Below, one piece after another: positions 23,343-33,463 of a stretch of DNA of 64,000 nucleotides. The DNA is from Cryphonectria parasitica EP155 (taxonomy: Eukaryota > Ascomycota > Sordariomycetes > Diaporthales > Cryphonectriaceae). A program made the translations under genes and the position numbers. The stretch is from the NCBI RefSeq assembly GCF_011745365.1, contig NW_024468910.1, positions 2,880,068 through 2,944,067 of the forward strand, in the 5' to 3' direction. The number at the start of each line of letters is the position of its first letter. The first letter of the stretch is position 1. The notes under the pieces are model-generated. The model searched no databases and was not told the origin of the DNA. It saw only the letters and a list, made by a program, of their open reading frames with translations.

Positions 23343-24901
23343 GGTCATTCCACTTCGTTTTTGGACCTTTATTGCCCTTGGAAGATGCCTAGCGTCTTAC
23401 TAACTGCGACTCTTCCTTCGCGTGTTCATTTTGGCTCAAGTTGGAGCCGTGTTGCTCGATTCTGTGGATTGCCGTCTTCGATTTTCTGTGTCGTCCTACA
23501 CCGCGTTTTTCGCTCTCTGTCTGGAACGTTGAGGACAGCCTACAAAGTTACCTAAGCACCGACAATGTGAGCACTCGGGACAATTCTTATGAAATATTCT
23601 TTCTGTCTATATTCATTTCCATTTTGTCAAGGAAAGGAATGTAGATACAGGCTCGAACGAACGGTGCGCCAGTCGGATTGCAGGACGGATCTTTACAAGT
23701 GAAGTAAGTTTCTTAGACAACTAAAACGGCTGCACAGCACATTTTTGAACCTGGCACCTGTTGGATATTCACACCCAGGTTGGATTTTCTGACTATTCTG
23801 ATTTTCGGGGCCGTGATCTAATCATGCAAACGGCCCCCTTCTCCACACCGTCAAATGGGAACCCAGAGTTTATAAAGCCTCTTGAAGGCGCTCAAAGATG
23901 CTTCGGCAGCCAGCGGTCAAATTGACCAGCTGAGCATCCTTACATACAGGTTCAGCAAATTTACAAGGCCTGTCTGGTGGTTCTTTTAATGTTAGGTGTT
24001 CTCGTCTTCAACACCACTATCGTTCATCCCGTCCCAATTATTATCCTGCATTTCATCGTGAACTCGGTATATTCAAGCCTCAAGAGTCAGTATTTGATCA
24101 CGATATCAAGCGGGCTCAGAACAAGCTTGGGTTTTCTGGCCATCGATCTCTCTCTTCTTACTTTGCAGCCCGCACGTGGCGCCGATTCTTCCAGCTCTGT
24201 CACAGCGGCTTCTTCTCCGATAGGATAGGACGGCCGCCTAAAGTTTTTTCTTTTCTTGTTCAATACCAAGTCGCGGGATCGGTATCCTGTATTCTAAGTT
24301 CGCTACGGAACCCTACGATCTAAACCACACCCCACGCGCTGAAGATGGTGAGACTTCCAAGGTTGCCGCCTTCCAATGGCCCCAGCCAAGTGTCGATGAC
24401 TCGAACATGTTATTTACTTCTAGGATGAGGTTTCAGGTAGGGACACCAGACTGTTGGTCCGACGTGCATCTTGTCTTGCAAGTTGTTACCCAATATGGAT
24501 AATGGTCGTCGGACCCTCTCGGCTCCGGAGCTTGTCTGCGCTCACCATCGCATTTAACAATAACACCTAAAGTCCGCCAGATAGATCAACAGCGCAGAGC
24601 CAACGGACTTGAGATCCAGATCATTTATAAAGTCACGCACACAAGCACGGCGCGTCTTTAATTTCTTCAGCTCCTGTCACGCAATTTCCACCATCCAGTT
24701 TCCATATTCAACTCTGCCACTGGGAACTCAGGGCTCGATACCATTTCATTCTTCCTCTCCTCTTGAGTGAAGATTACCAATTCAAACTTCAACAAGCCTC
24801 GCTTGGCTACCACGGCGTGCTACTAGTACAGCTCGAGAGCCATACCTGCAACTTGACGGCTACTCTAAGCATATACCATTCGTGTTTCGATAAACCTGAA
24901 C
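23343..24901. other. Intergenic region with no supported gene
   Basis: This 1.56-kb stretch lies between the tRNA and the aldo/keto reductase. The last 300 bases are pyrimidine-rich and are likely promoter and 5' leader of the reductase. No protein gene or transposon remnant could be supported by eye. Confidence 0.5.
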
Positions 24902-26099
24902 ATGGCAGCTGAAAGTATTCCTCCTGTGGGTTTTGGTTTGCTGGTGAGTGAAGAATCACACGAGACCACATAAGAAGGGTCGGGGCAGAGAGAACCGACA
25001 TGCCCTTCTTCACAACATGCAGTTAATTAACAAACCCATCACACAGGGCTTTACCTGGCGAGCAAAGCAAGTCCCAGACGAGCAGGCCTTCAGCGCAATG
25101 AAAGCTGCAATCAACAATGGCGCAACCATGTGGTCCTCTTCGACTGTGTATGGTCTACCCCCGGAACCACCGACGGCCGGCCTGTGGCTGTTGCGGCGCT
25201 ACTTCGAGAAGTACCCCGAGGACGCATCCAAGGTGACGCTCTTTATTCGGGGCTGCATAGACTTTGAAAACAGCGTGATGAAATGCACACGCGAGGGCGT
25301 TCGAGCCAGCTGGGAAGAGGCTGACAGGATCCTCGGCGGCGTCAAGACGATCGATTGTTTTGGCCCTGCGCGCATGGACCAGAATGTCCCTGTGGAGGAG
25401 ACGATTGGCGCCCTCAAGGAGCTGATGGACGAGGGCAAGATCGGGAGCGTGGGCCTGTCTGAGGTGCGAGCTGAGACGATCAGGCGGGCGTCTGCTGTCT
25501 GCCCGATCAGGTTTGCCGAGATCGAGTTCTCGCTGTGGAGCACCGACATGCTCCATAATGGTGTCGCCCAGGCTGCCAAAGAGTGTAATGTGATCTTGTG
25601 GTGCTATGCGCCGCTGGGCTATGGCTTCCTCACGGGGGCCATCAAGAAGTTCGAGGACATTCCTGAAGGGGACGGGCGCCGCGCCGTCGGTCGTTTCCAG
25701 CCAGAGGTAGGCCGATTTCAGATACCTCCTCGGATATATGAATGCACAAACTGGTGATGACGATGAAGAAGAAGAAGGTTATCTGACTGATCATTGGTGT
25801 CTTTGCAGAATTTCTCCAAGAATGTTGAGCTGGTCGACAAGCTCACCGAGTTTGCCCGTCAAAAGGGAGTCACACCTGCACAGCTTGCGCTCGCGTGGAT
25901 CCGTGCAAACTCCAACACTGGTGTCTGTGGCCCTCTCGTTCCGATTCCTGGACCCACGACTGTTGTTCATGTCAACGAGAACTGCAAGGTGGTCGAGATA
26001 TCTGCTCAGGAGAAGCAGGAGCTGGATGAGATCCTGGAGTCCATTCAAGTCGTTGGGCATCGGCAGATTCCTGGGATGGATCACTGGCTCTTAACCTGA
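24902..26099 (+). CDS. Aldo/keto reductase, pyridoxal-reductase-like, with altered catalytic residues
   Basis: Three exons (24902-24943, 25047-25706, 25809-26099) separated by introns of 103 and 102 nt encode 330 residues, matching yeast pyridoxal reductase (AKR8) in length. The start MAAESIPPVGFGLL joins GFTWRAKQVP at the first junction. Barrel landmarks are DQNVPVEETIGALKELMDEG, KIGSVGLSEVRAETIRRA, EIEFSLWS, YAPLGYGFLTG, and the NADPH-binding end PLVPIPGPTTVVHVNEN. The catalytic Tyr is present (about residue 49 in STVYG). At the usual Asp position the sequence reads Ser, and at the usual Lys position it reads Arg (about 82, LFIRGC); the usual His site is Ala (GPARMD), as in some AKR8 members. 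Reduction of pyridoxal with NADPH is the family activity, but the substitutions make activity uncertain. Confidence 0.85.
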
Positions 26100-26519
26100 T
26101 AGATGAATAACTTGCAGATTGGTGTCCAGACTTTGAACATTGTTTCCCCAAACCTCATCTCAAGTCATTTGCAAACAGGCTTAATTGCTTAACGGTGGCT
26201 TAGAAAGGTGATCACTTCACAAACGTGCTTGGTTTGTCGGGATGGTGGGCAAGAAAGGGAGTAATCAACAAGGTCCAAGTGCAGTGCGTAAAAACAGGGG
26301 ATATTGTTTCAGGGGGAGTCGGCACTAGAGAACGACTTAACAGGGTCATGCCGCATCGCTAATTAGCCGCAATCGAGTACCGTTCCCCTGAGTGTTAGCA
26401 TGGAAGACGCTGCCAAGTTCTGCAAATTATATATCTCCATACATCTCGCAGCTGGACCTGCATGTCCAACGCTTTGTTTTCCCATTGTTGCCGTGAGCCG
26501 TATGAGCTGAGTTAAGAAG
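26100..26519. other. Intergenic region upstream of the PDI-like gene
   Basis: This is the 3' flank of the reductase and the presumed promoter of the next gene on the same strand. No RNA gene or other element is recognised. Confidence 0.5.
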
Positions 26520-28090
26520 ATGCGTCCAGCAAAAGAGTTATTCGTTTACAGTCTGTTGCATGTCACTCAAGTTTGGTGTTGGGACCACGCAAGTCCAGAG
26601 GCTCTCGATGCAAGCCTCGCGGCCCATGGGGCATCCTTGGTAGCCTGTAAGTGGCCTGTTGTGGCAACTATCGAGGGGGTTGAATCACAGCACCAAGAGA
26701 TGCTGACCTGACTGATTTTTTCCTTTTCTTTCTGTCGTCATTAGTCGTTTCTGTACGAGAATCTTGAGTTTCTTCCAGGCCCGTGATACCTTCACCTCAT
26801 AGCCTGCATGCTAACTTCGGGGTGGAAACCGGATAACAACCCAGCCAAACGAGTAAGTCTGTTCACAGGAAGAAGGAGACCACCGTGGTCGATTCATCGT
26901 TGACAAATATTCTGCAGAGCCAAAAGCCAAGCGCTTGAGACGGAGTGGTTGTCCATAGGGTCCGACTCCCAGGGCAGTAATTTCTTGAGCATCGACTGCG
27001 AGGTCGAAACGACATCATGTGCGAAATATGAGATCAGCGCCTACCCGACCTTGCTCTTCTTCAAGAACGGAACCCTAATCACGAAATACCAAGGTCCTCA
27101 GCGGGCATCTGGGTGAGTAGCAAGCTACAGCCCTTTGCAAACCGATTGCACGATGGCAGCAAAGCTAATTTCAGATCGGAGCGAAAGCATCTCGAATTTC
27201 GTATCGCGTCTACTCAGACCTTCGATGACGGAGATAGATGATGGTGAAAGCCTGGCATCTTTTGAGACTGCAGATGAGGTTGTGTTTATCGGTTACTTTG
27301 ACCCCAAGGACGAGGTTGCCAGGCAAGGTTTCGCAGCCGTAGCGGACAAGTACCGCAACGACTTCACGTTTGGCCTCGTCACCAGCGATGCACTCATTGC
27401 GGCACAAAAGCTGGAACCACCTGTTGTGGTATGCCATGTTGTCCAGGATGGAGAGTCGAGAACCTGGAACTCCTTCTCTGATCCTGATGACCTGGACAGG
27501 TTCGTAAGGGAAGCGTCAAGGCCGGCCATAGGAGAGCTCATGCCACATAATCGGCAACTGTTGATCGATGTAAGCCAAACTCTTTGTTCCTCTTCCTTTT
27601 TTCTCCTCGAAAAAGAATCTATTTTGCAACATTACCATCTCTGACACCCCGGCTCTCCAACAAGCGCGGCTGGCCCATGGTATACATCTTCGGCGCGACC
27701 GAGGCCGACCGCGCAGAACTTCGCAGCTCGTTGCGCAAGTTCGCCAAGTCGCAGTACGAATCCCTGACATGTGTCACGGTCGACCCCCTTGAGTTCCCCC
27801 ATCTTCAGGCAGAGATGGGTCTCGAGCCTGGAGTCTTCCCCTCGGGCGCGGTTCACCAGCTCTCAAAAGATAGGATCTACCCGTACCCGCGCGGTCAGCC
27901 GTTGGACACGCGATCGCTTCAGAAATGGGGCCTGGATGTGTGGCAGGGCCGGATCCAACCTTGGACGCCTCCTGGTGCAACCACTGTCCATGAAGAACGC
28001 GCAGGCCCGACCAAAAGCGTCAAGAGAAAACTGTCGGTTGCGAATATTCCTGGCGTTAATATTCGGGTGGGTGGACGAGATGAGCTGTAG
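26520..28090 (+). CDS. ER-resident protein disulfide isomerase-like protein without redox cysteines
   Basis: The model has six exons (26520-26646, 26744-26751, 26845-26852, 26918-27112, about 27182-27569, 27665-28090) and 383 residues. Two consecutive exons are only 8 nt. Both are required by phase, and their introns (97, 93 and 65 nt) have good donors, branch sites and acceptors. Together they rebuild FVSPNEAKSQALETEW, which aligns residue for residue with the thioredoxin active-site region of PDI but has no CXXC. Thioredoxin features follow: CEVETTSCAKYEISAYPTLLFF and KYQGPQRASG. Later regions resemble PDI b-type domains. The protein ends GGRDEL, a variant ER-retrieval signal. The N-terminus (FVYSLLHVTQVWCW) is only weakly signal-like. 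I infer a non-catalytic ER chaperone or client-binding PDI relative. The acceptor near 27181 is uncertain (27187 is also in phase). Confidence 0.75.
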
Positions 28091-28393
28091 ATATCACTGG
28101 GTTCCAAGTATCTAGTTCCGTTGGACGTGGCATCTCTGGTTCATCTGATTCATGAAATTCACCCCTTCGCCATGGGTTGAAACAAGATTATTGAGCATTT
28201 TCCAGAGGATAAACATTGTGTATTCTGCAACAGGCCATAGCAGCATCATCAACACAACTGACACAGCTTTCCTGGCCTATAGTCCTTCATGTGTGCCCTG
28301 TATAAAGAAGCTACCTCATAAAAGAGAAAGAAAAAAGAAAGGATGAAAGTATTTAAGACTCGCCCTCCTCTCTTGCCATCATTCTCCTCTCTC
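28091..28393. other. Convergent 3' intergenic region
   Basis: This 303-base stretch separates the 3' ends of two convergent genes. Nothing is recognised in it. Confidence 0.5.
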
Positions 28394-30463
28394 TCAAGAC
28401 AAATGCGTCGTATTGAACAGGCGGTTGCCCGTGTCAGTAGTGCCACTCCCAGTGTACTTGTTGCTCGACAAGCGAAGGGTGACAAGATGTAGGCAGCTGT
28501 CCTGCGCGACCGCCTGCGCAAGCCCTCCATTCCCAGTGACGGCCTTGGCCTGGGTGACGCCGGCGACGAGCACGATGCGCAGGTCAGGGTCGGAGCGACG
28601 GATGAGCTGAACAAACTCCAGAGCCGTCTTGCCGCTGTTGATGACCGCGTCGACGAGGATCACGACGCGCAGAGGGTCTCCTCTCGCGAGATGCTGGGAT
28701 ATATCCTCAGGCCGTTTCGCATGAACAAAAAGGGCCAGCGGGAAGACATCGCTGACGCCAAAGGCCATGGGCTCGCCGGCGCGCATCACGGCGACAATCA
28801 GAGTTTGGTTCTCGCTGGCGAGCCGGTAGCCACTGGTGTGATGGCCCTGAACGTGCGGGATGAGATGCTCCTCGACGCCGAGAAGATCACCGAGGAAGGT
28901 GGTGGCAAGGTACCACCCCACGCGGCGATGGGCTTCTCGGAGGGCTGGTCCGGCGACTGCGGCGTCGCGGGTCGGCGTCATGAGGAGCTTGGCAGCGTTC
29001 TTGTCGGAAGAGTGGAGGACCCGGGAACCTGGTCTCGGGGTTCGACTGCGGAAAACCGTCTCGGCGAATGCTGGGTCTGTAATGTCGACGGCTGGTAGCC
29101 GGTGGAGATCTAGGCGCGGTGGGACATTGTGAGGCAACAAGACCTGCCGCGCATGAAGACCACCGCTGTCGATGGCGCCCAGCAGCGCTGCTTCCATGCT
29201 CCTGGACCTTGTTTGCTCGTTGCCCACCACAATGAAAGCCTCATCTGCCTTGGAAAGCATGGGGATGTCCAGAGTACTGTCACCGAATGCGAGAACGTGG
29301 CAGTGCAGGACATGCTGTATGTGGTCTACTAAGGCAGCTTTCACCTGGGCAGTCACCACGAGCGTTCTGTCGCCATTGGGACCACCGCCCACCACAGTGC
29401 ATCGGGTCAGGCCCGCACGTCTCAGTATCTTGTCCCAGACAACAGCGAGTCCACAGGTGACGACGACCGCCCTTGTGTGGTGCGAAGTTTCCACCTTCTC
29501 AAGGAGCCGTAGAAACTCTGCATGGGGCGATACTTGTGCTGCTACTGCATCACAGGTCTTTTGGAAATCCAAGTTGTGATTTGCTTCTTCATAGAGCAGA
29601 TTGGCCTGGCAGAAGGCGAGAAAGGAGTAGCCAAGAGGTCCGCTGAACAGTGTCTGCAAAGGATCCTCAGCTTCCTCGCTTGACTCTCGATTCTGAGCAA
29701 TGGCTTTCCAGAATAAAGTGCCCGTATCCTCTGCGATCAAGGTCTTGTCGCCGTCAAGGACCAGCACCGTCTCCAGGTCTTCTGTACCGCGCTGGAGTCC
29801 ATCGTCCAGGACTTCTTTGGCCAAGCGAGTGTTGGACTCCTCGGTTTGCTTGATGAACCCTCGAATGAGGCTCAAGACCTCTGTCTCGGTCTCTGATGGT
29901 CGAGCTGTGCCCACCGTGGAGAACAAGATGCCGTGTTTGTGGCAAACGCGGCGGATTTGCGTCTTTTCCTCGCACTGCCACGCGCGAATGTGCTCCCTCG
30001 ATACAGGCTCGCGGGCTCGGGTTAGGTCTCCCTGCCTGCGTTGGATGATGATGTCCGCAGGGGTGTCGAGGTAGACGATGTGAGTGTAGACGGCAAGGTC
30101 ATGCTGAGTGTACACATACTGCCCTGCCTCGCCTTCGGGCCAGAACATCCAGTGTCCCGTCACGATGGCTGGATGGCCAGAGGCCGCCACAGAGTCTCTG
30201 ATCTTGATGATGGCCTGTTGGCGGTACAGGGTCTTGTCGGCCTCTGGGAGTTTCTGGAACGCTTCCAGTGTGCCAGAGACGATCTGCAAAATGACCTGTG
30301 TGCCTTCATAGAAGCTGAAGCGCTCCGATCCATTGTTAAGTACTGTCTCGAGCCTGCTCAGGAGGAATGATTTGCCAGCACCGGGCACACCGTAGATGCC
30401 AATGACAATTGGCCTGCTGTCATGAGCTTCGAGGGGCGCAAGGTGTTGAGCGAGAGCACCCAT
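28394..30463 (-). CDS. Three-domain protein: P-loop kinase, HAD phosphatase and uracil phosphoribosyltransferase
   Basis: Single exon, 689 residues. Domain 1 (about 15-210) is a P-loop nucleotide kinase-like module with Walker A GVPGAGKS (25-32), VTGHWMFWPEGE and a lid-like QRRQGDLTRARE. Domain 2 (about 230-435) is a HAD-fold phosphatase: motif I LVLDGDKTL (Asp 237 and 239), motif II region VVVTCG, motif IV FGDSTLDIPML (about 393-403). Domain 3 (about 475-689) is a uracil phosphoribosyltransferase: VAVMRAGEPM, the PRPP loop VILVDAVINSGKTA (about 601-614) and the uracil-binding end YTGSGTTDTGNRLF. UPRTase converts uracil and PRPP to UMP. The fusion suggests linked nucleobase salvage and phosphate-ester steps, but the substrates of the first two domains are unknown. 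Similar fusions occur in other moulds. A simple repeat lies about 80 bases upstream. Confidence 0.88.
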   Translation of the reverse strand: MGALAQHLAPLEAHDSRPIVIGIYGVPGAGKSFLLSRLETVLNNGSERFSFYEGTQVILQIVSGTLEAFQKLPEADKTLYRQQAIIKIRDSVAASGHPAIVTGHWMFWPEGEAGQYVYTQHDLAVYTHIVYLDTPADIIIQRRQGDLTRAREPVSREHIRAWQCEEKTQIRRVCHKHGILFSTVGTARPSETETEVLSLIRGFIKQTEESNTRLAKEVLDDGLQRGTEDLETVLVLDGDKTLIAEDTGTLFWKAIAQNRESSEEAEDPLQTLFSGPLGYSFLAFCQANLLYEEANHNLDFQKTCDAVAAQVSPHAEFLRLLEKVETSHHTRAVVVTCGLAVVWDKILRRAGLTRCTVVGGGPNGDRTLVVTAQVKAALVDHIQHVLHCHVLAFGDSTLDIPMLSKADEAFIVVGNEQTRSRSMEAALLGAIDSGGLHARQVLLPHNVPPRLDLHRLPAVDITDPAFAETVFRSRTPRPGSRVLHSSDKNAAKLLMTPTRDAAVAGPALREAHRRVGWYLATTFLGDLLGVEEHLIPHVQGHHTSGYRLASENQTLIVAVMRAGEPMAFGVSDVFPLALFVHAKRPEDISQHLARGDPLRVVILVDAVINSGKTALEFVQLIRRSDPDLRIVLVAGVTQAKAVTGNGGLAQAVAQDSCLHLVTLRLSSNKYTGSGTTDTGNRLFNTTHLS

Positions 30464-32000
30464 GGCTTCAGTATCGGTAGAGAGAGTCTTGAAGGGATAT
30501 AGGATAGATGATGAGGTGTTTCAACTGATGTTGAAGGCTGCGATAGACACACACAGAGAGAGGGAGAGAGAAAGAGATAGAGAAAGATATATATATATAT
30601 CGTTCCTGTGTGGAAGAAGCAAGAACCGGAAAGGCCAACTAATGAATGCTCATGGTTCGCACACCACTCACCATAAATGCTACATTATGCTGGAGGCCCA
30701 CCAGCAAAGCCTTCCAAAGTCGCACCCAGGGCAGTGGCGGCCACACCCACACCGTCTGATATTCTTATGTTGAAGGTAATGGCTGAGTGAGTGCAACACC
30801 TGACGATGCCCGACTGCGACCACGTTCGACTCGTCATCACTGTCTGACATCTTGACCACCAATGTCCTACACTGAAGCACATGAAGTGAAGGCCTCATTA
30901 CCATGCAAACAGACTAAGCTTCCCGCGGTCCAGGATGAAGGAGGGCCTCCTGCAGACCGATGAGCCACCTCGTGTGTGTGGGTGTCGTACGGCTAAGGCG
31001 GAAGAAGAGGTCGGGCGTCTCGCTCGCTCAGTCTGAGGAGGGCTCTCAGGGTGAGACACTGCTGGTGAGATTCCTCCTGCAGGTAATGGTGATGCCAGTG
31101 GGTTGAATGATTATAGAGGATGGTAGAAGGTGTTGTGGCAGTGCCCATGATGAGGTATGGATGATGATGTCGACTTGAGTGGCTGTCAAGCCAACCCATT
31201 CCCTTTCCCTCTCAAGATGTCAATCGATGACGTGTCTACCTTGTGGGCATGACAGGAAGTGAACCAATCAATTTTTGAAATTGATACACCTAGTTCTGCA
31301 GGATTATCAGTCCATGTTTGTTTTGTTGGTCCTGTGGCTAGCAAGGTGGGATTGGGTTGCTGTCAAGATCTTGGATCAAAGTTGTGTGTTCTGCAATGAG
31401 AATTCATCATGATTTTCATTGCCAAGATGGCTGCAGACGCTGTCTTCTTTTCCCATATTGGAAATTCATCCATTCTCTCAACTTCAAGGCTTGAAGTTTG
31501 TGCACCCCAAGATGGAATAGAAGCAGCGAACTATGTTAAAAACTGACCACTGCATTTCAGTCCATGGGCCAGTACAAGTACTGTTCAGTAAGTGGAGTGG
31601 GTCTTCCATTGGGAAGGTCTAGGGCTTTGCGGCAGGCAAGACAGAAAAAAAATAGTGCCAAGGGTGCCCCCGAAAGTGCCGCTGCGGGTTGGCTAAATTT
31701 TGGTTGCTTCTGAACGCGCGCAACTGCCCACCACCACCACACTTATGATGTGGTGATTTGCTTGACAACAAGCTACCACACAGCTCCTGTTCTGCACTGA
31801 CAGAGAGGGCTGTTAGCCGAAGGTGGACTTGTGTGTGCCCTACAGCTCTTCATTGAAGTTGCAGCATATTCATTGTGTTCTCTGCACCGAGAACAACCCA
31901 TTCCATGAGGCCCTGAGCTCCTTCCATCGCAACATCGACGAACCTTTCCTCTCCACTTCTCCAAACATCCTTCAACCCTCAACCTTCGAGATCAGTTATA
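30464..32000. other. Divergent intergenic region with GA and AT repeats
   Basis: This 1.5-kb region lies between the divergent starts of the UPRTase fusion and the MBA1-like gene. A microsatellite of AC, GA and then AT units occupies about 30547-30601. No gene was supported. Confidence 0.5.
30547..30601. repeat. Compound AC/GA/AT microsatellite
   Basis: A run of AC, then AG-rich, then eight AT dinucleotides lies about 80 bases upstream of the start of the UPRTase fusion gene. It is probably variable in length and sits in that gene's promoter or 5' leader. Confidence 0.8.
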
Positions 32001-33073
32001 ATGGCCGCCACTTTTCGAACACGGCCATGGCTGACGGCTTCGACACGATCAACCACAATCTCACCCCCCTCTCTTCTCGCAGCACGAGGTCTCCTGGCCA
32101 ATCTGGAGCAGACAAGACAATATGCCGCTGCCACCCGCAGGAGAATTGACCCTCGGTTCCGGAATGCGATGCAGCATACCAAGAATTCTCAGCTCAAGCA
32201 AGAAGCCACGTCCTCGCTCATGTCTGAATTGATGGATGACAGGAGTTCCGTTAATAATGTCGATATGGCTGTTTTGGCACCCAGTATGTCATATGTCCGT
32301 CTCTTTTCTTGCGGGCTACATATGAAATTTGTACTGAATAAAAGTGTTCCCTTCTCCTTCCAGGAACTGTCGTCGCACTCCCTCTCTCCAGAGCCCCCAG
32401 AGAACCCAAGAAATTCTTCCGATACTACTGGGAGGTCCTCAAGACCCGCTTCGCCGACCGGGCCCAGATCCTCCAGCAGACCGTCGCCCTCAAGGAGAAA
32501 TTCTTCTCGCGCGCCAAGTTCCGCGCCGAGCGGAAGGGCATTGTCGAAGCTGCCCTGGCCCTACACGCCGAAATGTCGCAGAGCCTAGCCATCGGTGGTC
32601 CGACGGCCCGTGTCAACCTAGCCAAGATATGCGTGCCTAAGCTGCACCGCTCGCTGATGGCCGCGATGGAGTCCCGGCCGAAGGGCAAAAGCTACAGGTG
32701 GGAGAGGCTCGCGACGACGGGACGGCCGCGCATCATGGACCACAAGTGGACCGAGGTGGACGTGGGCGTCCCCATCTCGTTCCGGCAGGCCGTGGTGCGC
32801 ATCAAGAGCAAACAGAAGCTGACGGAGCTGGATGCGAAGGGAAAGGAGGTCGGCAGCAAGGTACTGGACCTGCTCGAGTACCTGGTGCTGTGGCGCGCAG
32901 TTGATAAGAAGCGCCTGACGGAGGGAGACTGGCAGATTTACGGCACGCTCAAGGAGACCACACTGGAGGACCTGCACAAGGAGATGGCGCTCTTGAAGTC
33001 TTTGGGCGACACGCGGGCGGCGGCGAAGCTGCTGGAGAGACAGGCCCAGTTGGATGCAAAGAAGGGACTGTGA
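32001..33073 (+). CDS. MBA1/mL45-like mitochondrial protein (Tim44-like fold)
   Basis: Two exons (32001-32283 and 32364-33073) around an 80-nt intron (GTATGT...TTCCAG) encode 330 residues. The first 60 residues are rich in Arg, Ser, Thr and Ala with no acidic residue for a long stretch (MAATFRTRPWLTASTRSTT), a typical mitochondrial presequence. The C-terminal two thirds carry a Tim44-like domain: RWERLATTGRPRIMDHKW, FRQAVVRIKSKQKL, then EYLVLWRAVDK and WQIYGTLKETTLED. This pattern matches the fungal MBA1 family, inner-membrane ribosome receptors related to mitoribosomal protein mL45, which help co-translational insertion of mitochondrially encoded proteins. A helical, charged tail follows (KEMALLKSLGD). 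The alternative is another Tim44-fold protein; the mitochondrial role is well supported. Confidence 0.75.
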
Positions 33074-33463
33074 GCATGATGAGCATGATTTGTATATAAT
33101 CAAGTAACTTGTCAAGATATTCTTGCACATAACATAGTGTGCAGGGCAGGGCAATACTTGGGGAGATGGGAAGAGACAAGGAACACTCCTCCCTGTGTAC
33201 ATATAGTGTTATGACCAAGGAGGAGGGGAAAGAGTAAAGAAGAGAAGAAAAAAAATCAAGGCAAAATGAAATAGGAATGAAACAACCCTTTTCACCCCAA
33301 GCAACACTCGAAAAGTTGTATGCACTATCGTAACCCCCTAACTTTATAACCTCTTCTTTCCCCCTTTAACCTATGCGTTCGTCCTAGTTCCAGCCACCTA
33401 CAACTCCTGGTAGTGTCTCCCCTTCTGTTGCCACCCATACATAATCTCTCCGTGGGCGATTTT
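33074..33463. other. Convergent 3' intergenic region
   Basis: This region lies between the 3' ends of the MBA1-like gene and the symporter. It has A-rich stretches that may serve in 3'-end formation. No gene is seen. Confidence 0.5.

Noticed and set aside
22237..24901. Possible decayed transposon around the tRNA gene
   Set aside because: tRNA flanks are favoured insertion sites, but I found no terminal repeats, polymerase or transposase motifs by reading both strands.
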